Of a stretch of 48,628 nt of DNA, positions 43,969-48,628 are shown piece after piece. The stretch is taken from contig JAEWTV010000014.1 in assembly GCA_023397675.1 (NCBI GenBank), forward strand, positions 1 to 48,628, in the 5' to 3' direction. The translations under genes were made by a program, and so were the position numbers. This stretch comes from Bacillota bacterium. Its GTDB lineage: Bacteria > Bacillota > Clostridia > Acetivibrionales > JANLFN01. Numbering within the stretch: the stretch's first letter is position 1; the number at the start of each line of letters is the position of its first letter. A model generated the notes under the pieces. It had not been told where the DNA came from. It made no database searches and saw nothing but the letters and a program-made list of their open reading frames with translations.

Positions 43969-44103
43969 GAGGAAAGTTGATGGAATACATAGCATATTGT
44001 GGTTTATTGTCTAACAATTGCCCCAACTAAAAATAATAGACACATCTGTCTATAGGGTAATGGGCATTTTCAATAGAAGTAAGTTGAAAGGGTGTTAAAT
44101 GTC

Positions 44104-44991
44104 ATGGTAGATCAGGAATACAATTCATTTGGACCTTGGATTTACGAAGTAAATGATGATTACCCAATGCCTCCTCTGTTTTTGCCTTACTATAAGGAAG
44201 ACATGAATTATTTGATGCTTGTCAAAATACCGAGGAATATAGAAAGAAGAGATGCAAAACCGGGCATGGACATGTATGACTATGTAATTGGTCTGTATGG
44301 CGACTATATTTATATACTCAAAAGAGCAGAAAAGCTTGTTGAGGAATTCAAAGTTTTCTATAAGGATGTCGAGTGTATTAATAATTCTATCGACTTGCTT
44401 TTGGGAAGCCTCAGCATTAAGTTAAGAGACAACGAGATAATTATTCCTTACAATACTGTTTCAGAGAATGTAATCGTGCATTTAATAAAAATCATAAGAG
44501 ACAGATATACAAAAATGGAGTATAACATTGCAGTAAATACCTTTATTGAAGAAGATATCAAGGTAGACGACTTATATGTCAACCTACTGAATAGGATAAA
44601 GAATATGGAACAAAGGGTAAAAATAGGGACTGTGCAGTCATCCGTATTAGTGAAACTGAGCCAGCACGCAAGCTTATGGCAGCGGGTTTGGGGAAGCCTG
44701 GTGGGCGAGAAATTATTAAATACGCTTCATTTGCTAAATGATAAGGAATTAATAGTTATAACCAGGGGGAAGCAATTTAAAAAATTCTACGAAAACATAC
44801 TTAGCTACACTTTTTTATACATACCAATTGAAAAACTAAACAGTATCAAGTTTGAAAATTATGAAAGATACAACAACCTGCAAAAGCTGAAGCTGGAATT
44901 GACCAATAGTTCGTTTGAATTTTATTATGAAGAAAGTAACAAGGAGTTTATTGACTTCTACAATAATATAAATAACAGAATTAGTTTATAA
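44104..44991 (+). CDS. Unknown protein with a possible PH-like C-terminus
   Basis: I do not recognise this 295-residue protein. It is soluble and has no signal peptide. The middle (about 60-190) is helical. The C-terminal 100 residues read as alternating strands with LLNDKELIVITRGKQFKKFYENIL, IPIEKLNSIKFENYE and LELTNSSFEFYYEESNKEFIDFYNNI, which resembles bacterial PH-like (bPH/YokE-type) domains. That is a pattern impression only. ATG 44104 follows AAAGGGTG. GTG 44092 is a second choice. It has no obvious partner gene nearby. Confidence 0.6.
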   Translation: MVDQEYNSFGPWIYEVNDDYPMPPLFLPYYKEDMNYLMLVKIPRNIERRDAKPGMDMYDYVIGLYGDYIYILKRAEKLVEEFKVFYKDVECINNSIDLLLGSLSIKLRDNEIIIPYNTVSENVIVHLIKIIRDRYTKMEYNIAVNTFIEEDIKVDDLYVNLLNRIKNMEQRVKIGTVQSSVLVKLSQHASLWQRVWGSLVGEKLLNTLHLLNDKELIVITRGKQFKKFYENILSYTFLYIPIEKLNSIKFENYERYNNLQKLKLELTNSSFEFYYEESNKEFIDFYNNINNRISL

Positions 44992-45129
44992 CATAATTGT
45001 ATTTTTTTATATTTATATCTATTTTCCACTTCTATAATCTCCCATAAATTCTTCCAAATAAACTTGAAAGAAGCATTTGTTTATAATAGTATAATTATTG
45101 GTAATAAAGAAGAAATTAAGGGAGGAAAA

Positions 45130-46095
45130 ATGAAGATCAAATTAATATTGGTATTAATGGCTAGCTTAGTAGTTATGATTTTGGGTGGATGTTCTAATTC
45201 AGCACAAAAAGCCACGGCAGATACATTAACTAAAAAGGTTACCACAACCGCGGATACATTCACTAAAAATGTTGCCGCAACCGCAAATACAGATATAGAA
45301 AAAGCAGAGTCCAGTGTGAGTGAAAAAAAGTCTAGTAAGGCTTTACCTTCTAGTGATATTTTCTATTCAGAGCAAATTTCTGATAATACTATCAGAATTC
45401 ATGGAAAGTCAAACGAACTTATGTACCTTGTTGAAGGTACTGAAAAGGCAGTCCTGATTGATACAGGATACGGTGTTGGAAACCTTCGAGAATACGTAGA
45501 GAAAATTACCAGTAAACCAATTACTGTGCTCCTAACACATGCACATTTGGATCATACTTCAGGTGCATCTGATTTTAATGAAGTATATATAAATCATAAA
45601 GATGATCCTATTTACAAAGGAAAAGCTAAGATTTCAAACTTTAAAGATTTAAAACCCGGAGATGTTTTTGACCTTGGTGGGACCACTCTGGAAATTTACT
45701 CTGCAGCAGGACATACACCTGGACAGATAGCTATTCTATTCAAGGAAGCAAGAATTTTGTTGCTTGGAGATGCAGCAAACAATTTCACATTCCTATTTAC
45801 CAAAGGCTCTTTTGGGATAGATGATTATGAAAAATCCATGAAGGACTTATTGGCAAAAACAGAAAGTTATTTTGATAAGGTTTATCTTTTACATGGAGCA
45901 GGTGATGCTCCAAAGGAAACTTTGACTGATGTTATCCAGGTATGCGAAGACATTAAGGTAGGAAAAGTCGATGATGTACCATATGAATATATGGGACAGC
46001 ATGCACTTATCGCTAAAAAAATAAATGAATCATTTAATCGTATAGATGGCGGTTTTGGCAATATCGTTTATACCAAGGACAAAATCTCACAATAA
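45130..46095 (+). CDS. Metallo-beta-lactamase-fold lipoprotein
   Basis: This 321-residue protein has a signal peptide ending in ILGGC, so it is lipid-anchored outside the cell. A Thr/Ala/Asp/Lys-rich spacer (about 23-60) with repeats of the A-D-T-x-T-K-x-V type follows. The catalytic domain has the full MBL metal set: H-x-H-x-D-H (HAHLDH), the histidine in GHTPGQ, the aspartate in LLGDAANN and the histidine in HGAGD. It should be an active extracytoplasmic hydrolase, substrate unknown. I chose ATG 45130 with GGGAGG upstream over the earlier in-frame start at 45064. It is convergent with the SLH gene across a shared terminator. Confidence 0.9.
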   Translation: MKIKLILVLMASLVVMILGGCSNSAQKATADTLTKKVTTTADTFTKNVAATANTDIEKAESSVSEKKSSKALPSSDIFYSEQISDNTIRIHGKSNELMYLVEGTEKAVLIDTGYGVGNLREYVEKITSKPITVLLTHAHLDHTSGASDFNEVYINHKDDPIYKGKAKISNFKDLKPGDVFDLGGTTLEIYSAAGHTPGQIAILFKEARILLLGDAANNFTFLFTKGSFGIDDYEKSMKDLLAKTESYFDKVYLLHGAGDAPKETLTDVIQVCEDIKVGKVDDVPYEYMGQHALIAKKINESFNRIDGGFGNIVYTKDKISQ

Positions 46096-46170
46096 AAATT
46101 TGTATTTTGGTAATTATTAATTAACTCAGTTAATAAACTTTTGTAGAATTAGGAAGCTATATAACCTTCA

Positions 46171-46206
46171 AAGAGGGGTGCTGTAAGAACAGCACCCCTC
46201 TTTCTC
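46171..46206. terminator. Bidirectional terminator between the MBL and SLH genes
   Basis: A perfect 14-bp stem (46171-46184 with 46189-46202) with a four-base loop is followed on the plus strand by a T/C tail and sits between the convergent stops at 46095 and 46221. Confidence 0.85.
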
Positions 46207-46220
46207 TCCTTATTTTTCCT

Positions 46221-48628
46221 TTAGATAAGTCCCGACTTCTGTAGCAGTCTCTGAACCATAACCGCAACTTCGGCACGGGATACATAAGCCTTTGGCGAAA
46301 GTAAATCTGCGCTTGAGCCTGCTATCACTCCGCTCTTGATACAGGCTGCAACAGCTTCCCTGGCGTAGCCGGAAACATCTGCTCCATCCTTATATTTTGC
46401 CAGAAGTGCGTTTATTTCACTGTCTGTCAGGCTTACATTAAGTCCGGTTATCTTCATAGCACGTGCCAGTATTGCCATAGCCTGTTCACGTGTAATGGTA
46501 TCATTAGGTCCATAAGCTACCTTGCTATATCCGGCTATGAGACCATATGCTGTTGCGGTATCAACATATCCATTGAACCAGTCGTCAGGCGATACATCAC
46601 TAAAACTGCTACTGGCGGTTCCCTTAGCAAGTCCCATTGCGCGCACAACTATTGTTGCAAACTCAGCACGGGTGATGCTTCTGCCTGGCTCATAACTGCC
46701 ATTGCCTACTCCGGTTACAACCATTCTGGAGCCCATATCATTAACTGCACTCTTTGCCCAGTGGTTTTCAACGTCCGTAAAGGTAACCGGATTCCAAATT
46801 ACGGAATATGTACTGTTTGTAAGACTGTTTATCTTTGCAAAGTATTTCCCGTTTATTACTACAATTTGAGTCGGTACATGGCGGAAGGTTCCGTCTGCAT
46901 TAAGGACAATACCTGTTGTGATTTTTGAAGGATCAACACCATCGGGTATTGCAACGGTTCTCTCAACATAGCCGTTAAAACTGCTGACTTGGACTGTCTT
47001 ACTGCCGCTTGTACAGGTGATTTCAAACTCAACAGGCTTAACAACGATCTGGTAGCTGTTTTTGTTTGCGGTATCTTCTACTACCTTGACTGTGTCTGCC
47101 GGGGGCTCTGCGATCTTTACATTTACCTTGATGTCCTTAAGCTCAACCTGCGAACCTATCTGTGAGGATACAGCATCAATATTGATTTGAGACGCAGGCA
47201 GCGTATAGGTTATCGTATCAGTCCTGATTTCAAGAGTTGCTTCCTTCTGTTCCATGTTCTTTACCGTCTGGCCGTTCAATTCACCAACGACTACGTCGGT
47301 TTTCTCGCTGATGGGAAGCGTTACTATCGGCTTTTCGCCGCTTGTATCAAGGATTTTGTTGAGCTTTGTATCGTCTACCGTTACAGTTGTCTGTGTCTTG
47401 CCGTTGTCGGCAGTTTCGGTCTTCTTTTCCCCAGCATCCTGTTTTTGTCCATCAACTTCAACTACCGTACTGGTTGATGAATCTGTCTTTGCCGGAGTTG
47501 AACCTCCACTTGTAGGAGTTGAATCCGAAACTGTAACAGAAAGAGTCCTGTCAGTACCGAGGCTGAAATCAAATGTCAGATTTACAGTGCCTGTACTAAG
47601 ATTCTTTAAATATTCCTTTTTAATTGTGATGGTGTTTCCTGATGTCGTATAATCTGTATTTAATACCAGAGTATCCGCACCGTTTTTGATACTGTTCAAG
47701 GTATTACCGTTCAATATAAGCGTTACGGTCAGGTCTTTGTAATTCGTCGCACTTGTGTATTTGTCAAATGCCGCTGTTGTGGGAGTGATAGTGCTGTTTC
47801 CATAAGGCGTCACGCTGTTTGAGGCCGCAGAGGCCGAACCGGCACCTGCGCTGTTCGTTGCTGTAACCGTAAAGGTATAAGCTGTGCCGTTAGTAAGTCC
47901 AGTGACGGTGATCGGGCTGCTGCCATCACCTGTTCCCATAAACCCGCCTGGACTTGATGTCACTGTATATCCGGTAATCGCCGATCCACCATTTGATGTA
48001 GGCGCGGTAAAGGTCACAGTCGCCTGTGTATCTCCTGCTGTCACCGTGCCGATGGTAGGCGCACCTGGTACTATTGCATTTACGGTAAAGCTTCGGCTTA
48101 CATCCGATGCCGCCAAAAAGCTGCCGTTACCAGTCTGATGAGCGGTAATGGTCGCTGTTCCTGCTTTCAGGAAAGTCAGGGTTCCTCCGCTGGTGACAGT
48201 ACACACATCTGTAGTATCACTGGTGAAGTTTACCGTGAGTCCCGACGACGCAGTCGCAGTCAGCGTAGGCGTAGTTCCGAAATTTTGTGCGCCGGGATTG
48301 GCAAAAGTGATGGTTTGTGCTGCTTTGGGCGTCGCACTATTTGAGGCCGCAGAGGCTGAACCGGTGCCTGCAGTGTTCGTTGCTGTAACCGTAAAGGTAT
48401 AAGCTGTGCCGTTAGTAAGTCCCGTAACGGTGATTGGGCCGCTGCCATCACCTGTTCCCGTAAACCCACCTGGACTTGATGTCACTGTATATCCGGTAAT
48501 CGCCGATCCACCATTTGATGTAGGCGCGGTAAAGGTCACAGTCGCCTGTGTATCTCCTGCTGTCGCCGTGCCGATGGTAGGCGCGCTGGGTACTATTGCA
48601 TTTACAGTAAAGCTTCGGCTGACATCCG
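46221..48628 (-). CDS. S-layer-anchored protein with Fn3/Ig-like repeats and an X2 module (5' truncated by the window)
   Basis: The frame is open to the window edge, so only the C-terminal part of about 800 residues is seen. From the edge inward come alternating fibronectin type III modules (TFTAPTSNGGSAITGYTV, GLTNGTAYTFTVTATN) and Ig/Big-like modules, then an X2-type module (about 47520-47800, ITPTTAAFDKY and TITIKKEYL), a Ser/Thr linker, an unassigned domain, and three SLH domains (about 46225-46780) ending LLQKSGLI. SLH domains bind pyruvylated cell-wall polymer, so the protein is displayed at the cell surface. X2 modules are common in cellulosomal and adhesin proteins. The repeat DNA is GC-richer than the rest. 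Confidence 0.9.
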   Translation of the reverse strand, partial: DVSRSFTVNAIVPSAPTIGTATAGDTQATVTFTAPTSNGGSAITGYTVTSSPGGFTGTGDGSGPITVTGLTNGTAYTFTVTATNTAGTGSASAASNSATPKAAQTITFANPGAQNFGTTPTLTATASSGLTVNFTSDTTDVCTVTSGGTLTFLKAGTATITAHQTGNGSFLAASDVSRSFTVNAIVPGAPTIGTVTAGDTQATVTFTAPTSNGGSAITGYTVTSSPGGFMGTGDGSSPITVTGLTNGTAYTFTVTATNSAGAGSASAASNSVTPYGNSTITPTTAAFDKYTSATNYKDLTVTLILNGNTLNSIKNGADTLVLNTDYTTSGNTITIKKEYLKNLSTGTVNLTFDFSLGTDRTLSVTVSDSTPTSGGSTPAKTDSSTSTVVEVDGQKQDAGEKKTETADNGKTQTTVTVDDTKLNKILDTSGEKPIVTLPISEKTDVVVGELNGQTVKNMEQKEATLEIRTDTITYTLPASQINIDAVSSQIGSQVELKDIKVNVKIAEPPADTVKVVEDTANKNSYQIVVKPVEFEITCTSGSKTVQVSSFNGYVERTVAIPDGVDPSKITTGIVLNADGTFRHVPTQIVVINGKYFAKINSLTNSTYSVIWNPVTFTDVENHWAKSAVNDMGSRMVVTGVGNGSYEPGRSITRAEFATIVVRAMGLAKGTASSSFSDVSPDDWFNGYVDTATAYGLIAGYSKVAYGPNDTITREQAMAILARAMKITGLNVSLTDSEINALLAKYKDGADVSGYAREAVAACIKSGVIAGSSADLLSPKAYVSRAEVAVMVQRLLQKSGLI
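47800..48628 (-). repeat. Tandem coding repeat, 522-bp period
   Basis: 47800-48106 matches 48322-48628 at an offset of exactly 522 bp (174 codons, one Fn3 plus one Ig-like module), with few substitutions. The array continues beyond the window. Confidence 0.85.

Noticed and set aside
47187..48402. Open frames opposite the SLH/Fn3 protein
   Set aside because: Shadow frames produced by repetitive coding DNA; no starts or ribosome sites.
47800..48628. Direct repeats resembling an array or mobile element
   Set aside because: The repeat keeps the reading frame, encodes Fn3/Ig modules and has a 522-bp period, so it is a coding repeat and not CRISPR.

Overview
The window reads as a low-GC, spore-forming, anaerobic Firmicute of the Clostridia. 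The cues are AT-rich spacers, strong GGAGG-type ribosome sites with many TTG/GTG starts, two SpoVB/MurJ-type flippases, a reverse rubrerythrin, an Fe-S aldo/keto reductase and an S-layer-anchored Fn3/X2-domain protein. The X2 module plus SLH anchor points to the cellulolytic Ruminiclostridium/cluster III group. That placement is inference and was not tested by any search.

Layout. 1-10.4 kb: an alpha/beta hydrolase; a heterodimeric BmrC/BmrD-like ABC exporter; an EF-hand-like protein; a minus-strand group of two degenerate beta-lactamase-fold lipoproteins and ArsC; and an MFS transporter broken by one in-frame TAG. 10.4-16.6 kb: flotillin plus its NfeD partner, which carries an unusual His-rich loop, then a tightly overlapped potABCD polyamine operon. 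16.6-23.2 kb: a MurJ-like flippase, a MocR regulator divergent from an Fe-S aldo/keto reductase, and a membrane-bound MutS-family ATPase. 23.2-26.9 kb: gdhA and glnA (ammonium assimilation), followed by an unlisted 50-residue cysteine-rich small gene.

26.9-29.7 kb: a minus-strand module of a MoxR-type AAA+ ATPase, a protein joining an HExxH metallopeptidase-like region to a VWA domain with a complete MIDAS, and a 113-residue unknown. It has its own near-consensus promoter, whose -10 lies inside a perfect 13-bp inverted repeat, and an internal hairpin that would cover the ribosome site of the VWA gene. This is the best candidate here for a poorly described system. 29.7-34.5 kb: an APC permease, an XRE regulator with a membrane partner, and asnA-asnS.

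34.7-41.8 kb: an ACT protein with a UPF0210 protein, spoVB behind a long structured terminator-like leader that contains its ribosome site, a five-PAS/GGDEF/HD-GYP cyclic-di-GMP protein, and reverse rubrerythrin. 41.8-46.2 kb: an accessory-looking stretch with a lipoprotein, a rubrerythrin 3' remnant, a YdeI-family protein, an unknown with a possible PH-like end, and a secreted metallo-beta-lactamase-fold lipoprotein. 46.2 kb to the end: the 3' part of a large SLH protein whose coding repeats have a 522-bp period and run off the window.

Functional themes are nitrogen economy (gdhA, glnA, asnA, asnS, polyamine and amino-acid uptake), envelope work (flippases, flotillin, S-layer protein, lipoproteins), oxygen defence and cyclic-di-GMP signalling. 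I saw no tRNA, rRNA, CRISPR array or intact transposase.
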